A stretch of 64,000 nt of DNA from Pyropia yezoensis (taxonomy: Eukaryota > Rhodophyta > Bangiophyceae > Bangiales > Bangiaceae): assembly GCA_009829735.1 (NCBI GenBank), contig CM020620.1, positions 15,783,186 through 15,847,185 of the forward strand, written 5' to 3'. Position 1 is the stretch's first letter. The number at the start of each line of letters is the position of its first letter. A program made the position numbers and the translations under genes. Below the pieces are notes generated by a model. The model had not been told where the DNA came from and searched no databases. It was given only the letters and a program-made list of their open reading frames with translations. Positions 1-10,604 of the stretch are shown here, one piece after another.

Positions 1-3000
1 CCCGCACGAGAGTGCAAATCTCCGACGGCTTGTCACCCAATGAAATCATGAGAGGTCCTTGCACAAAACGACTACGTACCGCCATGGACGTCACACAAAT
101 CCAAAGACAACAGATTAACTGAGAAAGTGCCAATCGTCTTTGGACGAGTTATGGAATGATCGGCATAGTTAGGCTGCTTCCTGGGTCTCTCTCGGCTTTA
201 GTGAGTCCCGAGAAAATAGTTTGCTGGAGGAACACGACCCATGTGACCGACTTGTGCTTCACACTGTGCACTCTCCACGAAGAACAACCATGCCGACGCG
301 TCGCCTCAAGGGCAAAAAGACACCCCCCTGTCCTAAGCATTCACCATCCACAGGTCCCTTTGCACAGCCCCCCCCCTTTCCCACCGCACTCCACCGGTCT
401 CCCGAACTAGCGACCCGCCCACAAGAGTAGTCGGCTGCACCCCCCCCCGAGTTCGATTCACTTGCGCCCACTATCCATAGCTTGAGTTGTACAAGGTGTG
501 AGAAAGAATGGTCTTGTTGCTACCGGGCCTCATCCCGGTCGTCCCTCTCCCTCGTCTACAAAAATAATCATGCCGCCCGTCTGGACATTCTTGTCCACCT
601 ATCCGTTCGTGATCTGTGCACTAGTTCCGACGGCCCAGCTCTCCTGCCGATTTTCATGTCGCCCCGTGGCACATGTGCTTCCTGGTGTTGCGGCAGTCAT
701 GGTACTGTCGCCATGGTCCACGCCGGGCGGGCTTGGCGTCATTTCCTTGCCCTCCAGTTCCCAGGAGGCCGCCCCGTGCTTGGCGGGGACGGCGGCACTA
801 CCTGTAGGGAGAAGCAGAATGGTTGAGCAGCCATCGCTGAGGCCCACACAGACGTGCAGCTGAACCTTGGTCACTCACAAACCAAGCGGAAGCAACAGCC
901 ATTAAGAAGCTCAAGTAGGCGGCTGCAGCTAGCTGCAGGTGGCAGGTGCTGACGCGCAAGTACGCATCTCATTCAAGGTAAGACTCTGGAAATGGAAAAA
1001 GATTTGTATATGCTAGGTCACAGTTGGAGACAATGAGTCTACGCAATCAGATTCCGCATGACCGGCCGCGGCCGCTGCAGACATGAGAACGCGGCAATCT
1101 TCATCGCCAGCGAGTCAGCAATCACTGCTAAGCCTTCAACAAGCACTACCTTAATAATGAGATATTGTCAAAACTGTTGCGCGAAGCTGCATGGTTTTGC
1201 ACTTTATTTTGCGCGTTTGTGCAAGCTCCCTTTTTGTCTACTTGCTTAAATTTGCCGAGCGGTATAGTTGCACGACGGCCATGTGCTCAAAGCACATCAC
1301 CAGAGAGGTATGATGATGGCGCTTCACGTCGTGTATCGTGAGCACGTGGCCTCCGTGCGGAACCTATCCGAACAAGTCATACAAAAAAAGCTGATTTGTA
1401 GGCCTCCAGCATACCATACGGAGGGGTTGCAAAAAATGGTCAACAGATCTGAGCAAGAAATCGGGCCGTTTCCGTGACACCGCTTTAAGCCGCACTGCGC
1501 TGGGCTGCGGGCCACGATACAGTACCATGCACACACGAGCTCTAAATTTCAATATTCTTCCAACCAATAGATTACGACCTGGCCCAGGTTCGTTCAGTAA
1601 TTGATGGACAGGAGCGACCGCTCTCGACGGTTCCTAGCCGCACGTAGTATGTATTGGCTCACAGCGCACGAGGGCATTTGGCCTTCAGCCAATAGATTCC
1701 CCGGAATACTGCATTCACATATTTCACCGTGCATGGCAAGAATAGTTTGAAAGATCATCATCGCCTCGACTTTGAAATATTATTTTGGCCAGGGGCAGGT
1801 TTCTGGTGGTCGCCGCGCCCCCCTTCCGTCCCTGGGGCTGCCCCCATACCTCGTCCCGTCGGGTGTCCAGGCTCCCCCACCACATTCACCGCCATCACCA
1901 TTTGCATTCCGCATCAAGCCGGGAGCCCCCACCCCCCCCAACAGCATGACCACCGCTGCCGACGGCCGTCGTCGCCGGAACAGCCGCCGACGACGCCGCC
2001 GTTACCGTCGCCACGACCGCCGCCTGTCCCTACCGCGGCGGCGGCGACCACCACCGCCGCAGCCCCCGCGTCGACGCAAGCCTCCACTTGGTCCGCGCCG
2101 CCCACACCGGCGGCGGCGCGCGTGGCGGCAGGGGCACTGGCAGCAGCGCCGGCCGAAAGGCTCCCAGCCACAGTCAACACCGCGGACGGGGAGGAGTCAC
2201 TGCTGCAGACGGGGGCGAGTCACCGCCCATGGGGCCGCCGCCACCCCCTACTACAATTTTTGGTGCGTCCGCGAGCGCCGCTGTCGCCCCGCCGGCCGCG
2301 TCGAGGCCTCCACTCCTGCCGGTGGCGGACACCGGCGCTCACGCCCCGGCCCCCGACGCACCCTGCGGCGCAGGCCCCTCGGCAGCGGCGGGGGTGGCAA
2401 TCGAACTCCGTCGCGGACGCGCGGTTGAAGGGGCGGAGGGAGCGCCGTCGACGCTTTCGGCAGCCCTCTGCCCCTCCTTCCGTTTGGCTTCATTGCGTGC
2501 AGTAGGGTGGGCAGGTTGCTGGACAACCGCGACCCTCTCCGCCGGACCCTGCGCCCCCGCTCCCCTCATTGACTCGCCCATTTCCATATTGCAAGAGACC
2601 TTTCCACCTCCCCGCACGATCTCTTCTCTCGCACCGTTCTTCCCCGCTCACATGAGAGACCTGCGCAAGGACGCCTCGCCACGCAGCCACCCTCAAACCC
2701 CATTCAGTTCAAGCTGGTGCCTTCTCCTTACCCCCCCCGGTGGTCCCTCTCCACCATAATACGTTCCCATCAATAGTGCCATCAATAATGCAGCTCCTGG
2801 AGGTCCGACGACCGCAGTAATGCGAGAGGACGCCGTTCGCTCCACCGCCTCCTTCCTGGGCGAGCAAGAACATTCGAATACTTTTAACACTTTCATGTAG
2901 CCCGCAAAGCGCATATCAATAATCAACAGCATCCCTAATCAAAACAAAAACCTCGTGTGTGCATGGTACCCGAGCCGCGCTACGCAGCGCACCTTAGTTG

Positions 3001-3132
3001 GCCAAGGCCGGCCATATAAACGGCGACCGTGGCCTGGCTGTTCCAGCTGCCTCTGTGCTGTCCTCCCACCCCCCCACCCCCCCACCCCCCCACCCCCCCA
3101 CCCCGCCGACAACACCTCCTGGTGCGACACCG
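1..3132. other. No supported gene; GC-rich low-complexity block near 1.8-2.5 kb
   Basis: Positions 1-1780 have moderate base composition and only short, unrelated open frames. From about 1790 to 2500 the DNA becomes a CCG/GCC-rich low-complexity block that is open in several frames on both strands, which is what composition alone gives. No domain, start context or splice structure singles out one frame. A C-rich tract made of repeated CACCCCCC units lies at about 3066-3106, just before the next gene. Confidence 0.5.
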
Positions 3133-3825
3133 ATGAATTCTGCGGGCGCACCCGCGGCGACCGCCGCCGCCAAGGCCGCGGTAGCCAAGGCGACGCGCAT
3201 TTCCGAGCTCGCTGCCGTCGTCCAGTCGCGGGTAGCGGCCTTCTACCACGATGGCCACGCCTTGTCGAGCGTGCGTGCCCGGGCTGATTTGGCTGTGCGT
3301 TTGCCCCAGCACATGGGAAGGGGTGGTGGTGCACGGGACAGGGCCCATGATGGGCGTCATCGTGGCCGGTGCTGGTGGCGTGGGCCGCTCTTTCCAGGCT
3401 GCTGCCCGTCTGCCGCCACTGGCCTTCATCGTGTGCCAAGTCTATGCGCGTGGTCGCCAGGTGGGCTACGGTTCTGCCTGCTGCTGCGAGCCCCTCCCTC
3501 TATGCGGCCGTTCCCTCTGACATGCACACCTCATCGCTGGCCTCTGTGTCCCCCTTGCCCGCCGTCTTTGCCGTATGCCCCCTCTCTCTCCCCTCCCTCC
3601 CCTCCCTCCCCTCCCTCCCCCATGCGCCCGCCCCCCCTCTCATGCATTTGGTCCGCCCTTTCCACCCTGGCCCGCTGTGTGGGATGGGGCCCGCCACCAC
3701 AGGAGATTCGGGTGCTCACTGTCGGCCTGCGAAAGGTCCTGCTTGCGGACCGCAAGACCCTCGAGGCTGAGCGCGAAGCGGGGCTGAGCGACTCTGACGC
3801 CTCCGTCCCAAGGAATGGCCACTGA
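3133..3825 (+). CDS. Small hypothetical protein, one intron
   Basis: Proposed exons are 3133-3270 and 3703-3825, joined in phase 0 across a GTGCGT donor at 3271 and a CCACCACAG acceptor ending at 3702. The 432-nt intron contains a strong CT-rich tract at about 3550-3640. The product is 86 aa: an Ala-rich start, then a predicted helical stretch with VVQSRVAAFYHDGHALSS in exon 1 and EIRVLTVGLRKVLLADRKTL in exon 2, and a short acidic and basic tail. The heptad-like spacing suggests a small coiled-coil subunit of some complex, but I do not recognise the family. The intron-free reading is also open, because the intron length is a multiple of three. Splicing is preferred because the intronic translation is Pro/Cys-rich low complexity. 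Confidence 0.45.
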   Translation: MNSAGAPAATAAAKAAVAKATRISELAAVVQSRVAAFYHDGHALSSVRARADLAVRLPQHMGRGGGARDRAHDGRHRGRCWWRGPLFPGCCPSAATGLHRVPSLCAWSPGGLRFCLLLRAPPSMRPFPLTCTPHRWPLCPPCPPSLPYAPSLSPPSPPSPPSPMRPPPLSCIWSALSTLARCVGWGPPPQEIRVLTVGLRKVLLADRKTLEAEREAGLSDSDASVPRNGH

Positions 3826-4212
3826 ACTGGGGGAGGGAGGGGCAGGGGAGGGTCGGGGGGGAACGGGCGGGAGGGCGGCAGGGCGGCTGGGGTGGTGTGA
3901 TGGCCAAAATGAAAAGGGGCCTCTACCAGGGCTGGGCGTGCAGGTAGGCGGGTGAGGTGAAGGGTGTCGCACTTTACAGGGCTGGATGCCGTGTCCACCT
4001 TCCAACTTTATCCCTGCCCGCGGGGTTCCACGACAGCACTGGTTCGCCCGAGGGCAGCGTGCTGCTCTGCCGACTTGAGTGGTGCCCCTGTTCTTGGCGA
4101 GGCACCAGCCGCCTAACTTGAGTAGCACCCGTCACCTGTCCTCGCTTCCCCGCCACACCCCTTCCCCCCCCCCGGCCTTGCCCCCCAGGCTTTCCCCCCC
4201 CTGCCTCCTTCC
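3826..4212. other. Intergenic, purine (G)-rich
   Basis: This stretch lies between the ends of two convergent gene models. Positions 3830-3900 are a G-rich run of GGGAGGG-type blocks on the plus strand with G-quadruplex potential. No coding signal is seen. Confidence 0.5.
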
Positions 4213-6113
4213 TCACACAGCCTTGCGCTGTCCCCCCCCAGTTCCGCTCCCCCACCCCCCCCGTGGGAGGGGCGACGCGATCAACGCCGCGGGGCTCGCC
4301 TCGAGCGCCGCCGCTCGCGCGCCCACGGCCGCAATGGCGGCGGGAAACGCCGCCAGCAGCACCCGCCCGCCCGCGTCGTCGAGGCCCGCAGCGAGGACCA
4401 GCCGCGCCGCCACCGCCGCGGCCGTGGCGGGCGGAAGCGGCGGGGGGGGCGGGGGAGACGGCAGGGGCGCCGCCACCGTTGCCGCCACCGCCGCCGCCGC
4501 GTCGGCCGCGATGGGGCCCGCCGACGCGGCGGGCGCGAGGCCAAAGGCGGCGGCCGCAGCCGCCGCCGCTGGTGATGCTACCGCCGTCGACGCGGCTGAG
4601 GTGGTCAGCAGGAGTGGGGGGGAGGTTCCAGCGGTGGCAGTGGAGGCGGCTGCTGCCGCGTCCGCAGCCGCTGCGTCGGTGGCGACCGCGGCCGCAGCCG
4701 CGGCGGCGGCTGGCAAGAAGGGGGACGGTGGCCGCCCCGACGGCGAGCCGCCGCTGCCGCCGGTCGTGGCGGGCGCCAGCGTGTCAGACGCGCGCACAGG
4801 CGCGGCGGGGCGCCCATCGTCGGCGGGCGGCAGCACCTCTAGGGCGGCCAGCGGCAGGGAGAGGGTACCCACGGTGGGCGCACCCCCCCCGCCACCGCCG
4901 CCGCCGCCAACGCCGCCGCCGTCAACGCCGTGACCGCGGATGCTGCTGCTACCTTCGCCGCTGCTGCCGCCCCCCCCCCCCCTGTGGGGACGAAACGACA
5001 GCACCTGCGCGTCGGAGAGCGCCACGGTACCGACCGTCCAGCCCGCCTCGACCCCGCCCCCCTCCGCCGCCGCCCGGCGCGTCCGCACCAGCCCGTGGGT
5101 GGCCACCACCGCCCGGGCGGCGGCCGCGTCCCGCCCCGCGTCGGCCGCCGCGGCCGCGTCGAGGGCGGCGGCGGGGGTGGTGTGGAAGCCCCCCCGGGTA
5201 AGGCCAAAGTAGGTGCCCAGCACCCGCGAGCGGGTGTGTGCGTGGTGGGGGGGGGGGGGGCGGAGGGGGGGGCGCCGCCGCCACCGCCACCGCCACCAGA
5301 GGTCGCCGGGGGGGAGTACCCGCCGCTGGCCCGTGCCATCAAGGAGGAGGGAGGGGGCGGTGACACCAGTGACCGGCCGGCGCTGGCGCCGGGGGGCGGC
5401 GCCGACACGGGCCACGCACCCCCGCCGCCGCCGCAGCCAGGCAGTGGGGAGACTGACGGGGAGCCGCCGCCGCCACCAACATCTAGGCCGACAAACTGGA
5501 GGGTCGGGGGAAGCGCGCGGCCCGGCGGGACCGCCGCCGGCACAGCGGGCAGCGCCGTGGGGGGAGGCGCGCCGTGGCCGCGTGCGGCCGCGACCGCCTC
5601 GGCGGCGTGGACCTGCGCGCGGACGGCGGCGACCTCTGCGAGTAGGCGGCCCAGCGCCGCCTCGTCTGGCTCCGACCCGTCGGCGGCGGGCGTGGCGGGC
5701 GTCAGCGGTGGGGGGTTGTGACGGGCGGCATCACCAGACGCCCCCCCCACGCCCAGGCGGTTGCCGGGCGTAGCGCCGTCGCCCCCTTCCCCCGCTCCCA
5801 CGCCGCCCCCACCTCCGCCGCCGCCTCTGGTGCCACCGACGTAACCCTCCCCGTCACCGGCGCCACCACCACCGGCACCACGCGTACCACCACCGGCACA
5901 ACCGCCACTGCTACTGCCACCACGATGCCGCCGCCGTGCCGCTGCCATCTCCCGTGTGAGGGAGACCGCGTAAGCAAGCGACTCCCGCTCCGCGCCCAGC
6001 GCCGCCACGTCGGCGGCGGCGGCATCGATCGCGGCGAGCGCACGGGAAAGTTCTGGGTCGTCCGTCGGTAAGGGGGGGGAGGGGGGGGGGGATGGCCGTC
6101 GCCGCGTCGCCAT
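4213..6113 (-). CDS. Hypothetical low-complexity protein, frame broken at a G/C run
   Basis: The minus-strand ATG at 6113 (MATRRRPSPPP...) opens a frame with a likely helical segment near residues 20-60, including RALAAIDAAAADVAALGAER, followed by Gly-rich linkers and a short ordered-looking stretch TLQFVGLDVGGGG. The coding-like signal then moves to a second frame beginning near 5250. That part contains GTYFGLTRGGFHTTP, a helix rich in Ala and Asp, GWTVGTVALSDAQVLSFRP and VGTLSLPLAALEVL, and it ends at 4213. The switch falls at G/C homopolymers at about 5245-5272, so either a base-count error or an undetected intron explains it. Much of the protein is Ala, Gly and Pro repeats. No family is recognised, and part of the open frame may be composition alone. 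Confidence 0.35.
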
Positions 6114-7043
6114 GTGGTGGTTGTAGGGGGTAGCGTGGGGAGGGGAGGGGGGAGGAAAGGGGGGGGGGGGGGAGCGGAGTGCGACGCACCGATAGGGAGG
6201 GATGAGACGGGGCGTCGGCTTGCGGACGTTGGGGCAGGGCTGGTCAGTGAAAAGCCTGTTAGGCGATGGATTCTTGCCGCAGTTATAAAGAGAGACGATA
6301 GGAGGAGGAGTATAGCCACGAGACGGAGCGTGGGGGGGGGGAGGGCACATGGAAGGCGATGACAGCGTGCGCGGGGTGAACAGGAGCGATGACCATGGTG
6401 GCGCGAGTGGGAAAGGCCAGAGCGATATTTGGTGACGCACAACGTGGCTGAAAGACGCCGATTGTCGGCGCCTGTCTATAAAAGAAAAAAACTTTCGCTT
6501 TCTGGTAACTTGAGGAGTTGCCGGGTCCGAGTGCAGTTGATCGCCCGCCGAAGGCCGACCAGCCAATCAGACGAACCGGCCTTGATGCCCGGCGGCGGGT
6601 GGCCAGAAACGTCGGCCCAACGGTCAAGGGGAGCCACCCCAACCACCTGTCCCTGCCGTGGTCCCTGATGCATTCCTGCAACGTGTGCCCGGCGAGCGTT
6701 CGACGCCGCCGCCGGTGGGCCAGACGCCGCCGGTGGCCCGCGGCCACCCGCCAAATCGCACCCCCCTGCTGCCCAATGCGCATTCGCCCGACGACGCCGC
6801 GTGGACGGCGGGCAGCGACGGTCCGCTGCGGGGGCAGCTGCGATTTCCCACCGCCTGTGTAAGTGGCTCTGGGCGGTGCTGTGGGGGTGTCTTCAAGTCG
6901 CTCCCAGGGGTGTGCTCAGACTCAGCGCCAGCTCTCCCCGACGCCATCAACGTCGCCTTCCTTTGCCGGACCCCCACTCCTACCGCGATCGCGATCCCCC
7001 GTGCGCCGGTGTGCGTGTGCCGTCCCCACTCTCCACCGCCACC
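6114..7043. other. Divergent intergenic region upstream of the ADP/ATP carrier
   Basis: About 930 bp separate the minus-strand unknown gene from the carrier gene, so both promoters should lie here. Positions 6420-6560 are noticeably less GC-rich, and TATAAAAG occurs at 6477-6484, a possible TATA box for one of the two. The stretch directly before the carrier ATG is CT-rich. No gene is supported. Confidence 0.4.
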
Positions 7044-8374
7044 ATGGTGTCCTCTGCCTTTGTTAACGCTGCCGCGCCGACCCCGGGTGCAGGCATGGCC
7101 GCCCTTCTGTCGGCGTCGTCCATGCTGGGCGTCAATGGGCGGTGGTCGCCCCAGGCGCCGCGCATGGCGGCGCCCGCGCCCAACTGCTCGACGGTGGCCA
7201 CCCCGGCGCGGATGGGCATTGTCGCGGCCGCCGCGGCGGAGAAGAAGGAGTTCAACGCGGTCAAGTTCTTTGCCGATCTCGCCGCCGGCGGCACGGCGGG
7301 GGGCATCTCCAAGACGATCGTGGCGCCCATTGAGCGAGTCAAGCTGCTGCTCCAGACGCAGAGCGACAACCCGCGCATCGTGTCTGGTGAGATCAAGCCG
7401 TACAGCGGTATTGCCAACTGCTTCACCCGTGTGGCGGCGGAGCAGGGCGTTGCTTCGTTCTGGCGTGGCAACCTGGCCAATGTGATCCGCTATTTCCCCA
7501 CCCAGGCGTTCAACTTTGCCTTCAAGGATACCTTCAAGAGCATGTTCCCCAAGTACGACCCGAAGGCCGACTTCGGCAAGTTCTTTGCCGCCAATGTCGC
7601 GTCGGGTGGTGCCGCCGGTGCCGCATCGCTGCTCATTGTGTACCCGCTGGACTTCGCCCGTACCCGCCTGGCTGCGGACGTCGGCAAGGGCACTGGACGT
7701 GAGTTCACTGGCCTCATTGACTGCCTGTCCAAGGTTAGCAAGCGTGGCGGCCCGATTGCTCTGTACCAGGGCTTTGGTGTCTCTGTCCAGGGTATCATTG
7801 TGTACCGCGGTGCCTACTTTGGTTTGTACGATACCGCCAAGGGCGTGCTCTTTGAGGACGAGAAGAAGGCGAGCGTGCTCGCCAAGTGGGCGGTTGCTCA
7901 GACCGTGACGGCCGCGTCGGGTGTCATCTCGTATCCGTTTGACACGGTCCGCCGGAGGCTGATGATGCAGTCGGGTGGCACGAGCAAGAAGTACTCGGGT
8001 ACCCTCGACTGCTGGAGGAAGGTGGCGGCGAACGAGGGCTTCAAGGGCTTCTTCAAGGGCGCTCTGTCCAACGTGCTGCGCGGCGCCGGTGGCGCCCTCG
8101 TGCTTGTCATGTGTACGTTTTGGTGGCTTGGTGGCTGCCCCTGGGGATTGCTCGGTTCTTTGTCGCCTGGGGTGTCAGTTTCCTTGTGCTGTGCGGCTCG
8201 AGGCTTTTGTGTGGTGTTTGCGTATGCACTTCCGGATCCAATAGTATCTGACTCGCCCTTTTTCTCTGGTTGCTGGTGTATGTGCTTGTCTTGTTTGCTA
8301 CATTTTGTGCCTTGCCTCTGGTTCCGTCTGGTACAGACGACGAGCTGAAGAAGCTGATCGACTTGAACCTTTAG
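7044..8374 (+). CDS. AAC: Mitochondrial ADP/ATP carrier (adenine nucleotide translocator)
   Basis: This gene exchanges cytosolic ADP for mitochondrial ATP across the inner membrane. Exons 7044-8112 and 8337-8374 give 368 aa. The donor GTACGT at 8113 and the acceptor TCTGGTACAG ending at 8336 split a Tyr codon, and exon 2 encodes only [11 protein letters not shown]. The ATG sits in a perfect GCCACCATGG context. Three mitochondrial-carrier repeats are visible with the signatures [14 protein letters not shown] and PFDTVRRR. The nucleotide-carrier motif reads RRRLMM instead of the usual RRRMMM. About 75 residues precede the first helix ([17 protein letters not shown]). This Ala-rich extension resembles those of plant carriers and is probably cleaved on import. 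Identification is secure; the exact processing site is not. Confidence 0.96.
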
Positions 8375-9260
8375 GCCGATGCTGCTCCGTCGGTCCCCTC
8401 CTTTTGAATGACAACCAGCCGGCACTGCCGCCAGCGGCTTCGCCTCCTATGACCTCGTGCCTGTGTGCAGGCACTCGTTCCGATGGCATTGGCGCGTGCT
8501 GTTTGGCTACGGTGGCGGCCCCAGTTGTCTGCGTGATGTTTCCCTGTTCTCCATTGGCGGGCATTCTGCCCCGTGTGCCCTCTGCGGCATCTACGGCTGA
8601 AATTCGTTTTGGTGTGCGGCTCAGCGACTGCGTGGTGTCCATGCGTCGGAGTGGGTGTTGTTTTGGTCAATCTTGTACGTATATGCGCGTATCCGTGCTT
8701 AGGCTTTTGTCTCACTGCTGTCTGTCTTTGCGTTCAGACTGCCCATACCCATCTATTCCAGCGCAGTATCAGCAGTATGCACGCACCGCCATGCAGGAGA
8801 TCCTCAGAATTGACGAGGTCGATGTGGTTGGGCCGCTGCCCTTGCGAATGCATGGACATGCTCTACAATCGTGGTGCGGTGATCCTTCTTCGCTTGTGGA
8901 ACGCGTCGCGCCACTCTCAGGGTCACCGGGGACATTCTGTCGCTACGAGTAGAAATCTGGGATTGGCACACCCCTTGCATCTGATGCAAGGGGTGTGTCA
9001 ACCCCAGACCAACTCATCATGTGATTCTCTTGCTCTTTTGCTCTGCATGAGTGGCTGGTTCAGAGGAGCTCATTTCAGAGACGTGCCCACCTCGTTTTAG
9101 TGACGCCATCGCGGACGGCGACCACGAAAGTACAGGCAATGCTCTCGCGCTTGTGGAGGCCCGTCATGCAATCACCCCCACAAGGGACGCCGCCAGCCAT
9201 CTTGGTCATCCCAGCCGTGACGCGATACCTTGGTCATCCACACCGCCCACGAGGCATACG
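8375..9260. other. 3' flank of the carrier gene
   Basis: No coding frame is supported. This 886-bp stretch separates the carrier stop from the end of the convergent secreted-protein gene. Its main feature is the palindrome at 8967-8997, listed separately. Confidence 0.5.
8967..8997. repeat. 31-nt perfect palindrome (15-bp arms)
   Basis: The arms CACACCCCTTGCATC and GATGCAAGGGGTGTG are exact reverse complements separated by a single T. It lies about 590 bp after the carrier stop codon and about 260 bp before the end of the convergent gene. It could form a cruciform or an RNA hairpin near a 3' end, or bind a dimeric factor. Function is not shown. Confidence 0.9.
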
Positions 9261-10069
9261 CTACACCGTCGACGTGCCCCGCGTGCGACGCTGGTGCACC
9301 CAAAAGTGCTTGGACGCCAGCGCCTGGAGTGCCGTGTGAATGATCTCACGCAGTTCTTGGCGGGCGGTAGTGCGCACAGGCAGACCGTCCGCCTTCTCGT
9401 CGGCCTCACGAGCTTCCTTGATCTCTTGCATGCCGACGGTGCGACTCCAAAAGTCGCACGTGATTGGGTAGCTGTAGGCCGCGAGGAAGCGGCACACACG
9501 GTCCTCAATCAGTTCCTTGCTCGCGTTGCGGCACGCCCCCAAGGAACAGACCGGCATTGACGGGGGAGGGACGGGGATGTGCTTCAGCGGTACAGCGTTG
9601 GTACACGAGTTGAAGAGGGAGCCCCCGCCGTTCAAGCAAACAAGGGTCAAGGTGCCGCCGCCCAGGTCAGCAGGCGAGTCGGGAATGGTGCAGACTTTGA
9701 ACGGGTCCACGAGCTCCAGCTCGTCAGTGGTGTTCGCCTTCAGGGCACAGCACGTCGCATCATTGCACAGGGCCGCTGAAACTGACAGAGCCAGCTAAGT
9801 GATGAAGCCCGGCACGTCGGGGGCGACGCGACCATGACACGACCATGACACAGGTAGGCGAGAGGGAATCACGGCTCACGTGGGGAAGCAAAAGAACCAG
9901 ACATCCAGTCAGAGACACTCGACCAGAAGGCTTTCCTGTACAAGACACCTCAGGCTCCACACCCCACTCTCATGCATCAACACAACACACTCAATTCCGC
10001 AACCCACAAACGCACCGCCAAGGCGAGGGTGGTGGTGGTCGCCACCTTGACAACCGTGGCGCAAACCAT
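9261..10069 (-). CDS. Secreted Cys-rich protein, intron within the signal peptide
   Basis: The minus-strand exons are 10069-10016 (18 codons) and 9794-9261, joined in phase 0 across a GTGCGT donor and an ACTTAG acceptor (221-nt intron). The product is 195 aa. Joining the exons builds a textbook signal peptide: MVCATVVKVATTTTLALA from exon 1 and LALSVSA from exon 2, followed by ALCNDATCC. The mature part has about ten Cys in its first 110 residues and two N-glycosylation sequons (NTT and NAS). It ends in a helical, charged region (MQEIKEAREADEKADG). No family is recognised. The small size and Cys pattern are superficially like elicitin-type or other wall and extracellular proteins, but no alignment supports that. 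The splice model is inferred, and the agreement of frame, splice sites and signal peptide is its main support. Confidence 0.6.
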
Positions 10070-10604
10070 GATGCACAGTACAAGCGGTTTGCCAAAGCAA
10101 CGTCGCGGTAGCAGGTAAGTTGCCGAGAAGAGGAGGGGTGGAGGACGGTGAGGTTTCACACTCTTCTTATGCCGCTAGCCCCGTCAACCCGCAACCTCTG
10201 CTGATGATGAGCCCGCCACCCACATGGCAGGCGGCTCACTTCTGCCCGTTGCCCTCTCTCAGCAAGCGGGGGAAGCCAACCTCTCCAGGGCTGCCATTGG
10301 CAAGGACACTTGGATGGCCCCGCTCATCAAGATGACAAGAGGGTGGGAGGAAGGCTCACCGTCTGCGCCAGCTGTGGCTCATCCACGTTGGGCCCCTCTT
10401 GCTCCCTGCGACTGCTCGAACGGCCAAGTCTCGACCGATGACCAGGCTCTGACGGTTGGTCGAAAGTCAATTTCCATTTTAAAAGGTACGTGACGAAAAT
10501 TGTGACGCCCAGACAAATTACATTGTCGTGTGCTCGTACGCAAGAAGCACGGCAGAACACGAGCAAGTTTTGCCTGTTCGATGGCGCACCAAACAATGCC
10601 CGAA
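10070..10604. other. Intergenic
   Basis: These 535 bp hold the 5' flank of the secreted-protein gene and the 3' flank of the exoribonuclease gene. No further gene is seen. Confidence 0.5.

Noticed and set aside
1729..2759. Three overlapping long plus frames and one minus frame
   Set aside because: All are Pro/Arg/Ala-rich and mutually overlapping in CCG-repeat DNA. None has an ordered segment, start context or splice support.
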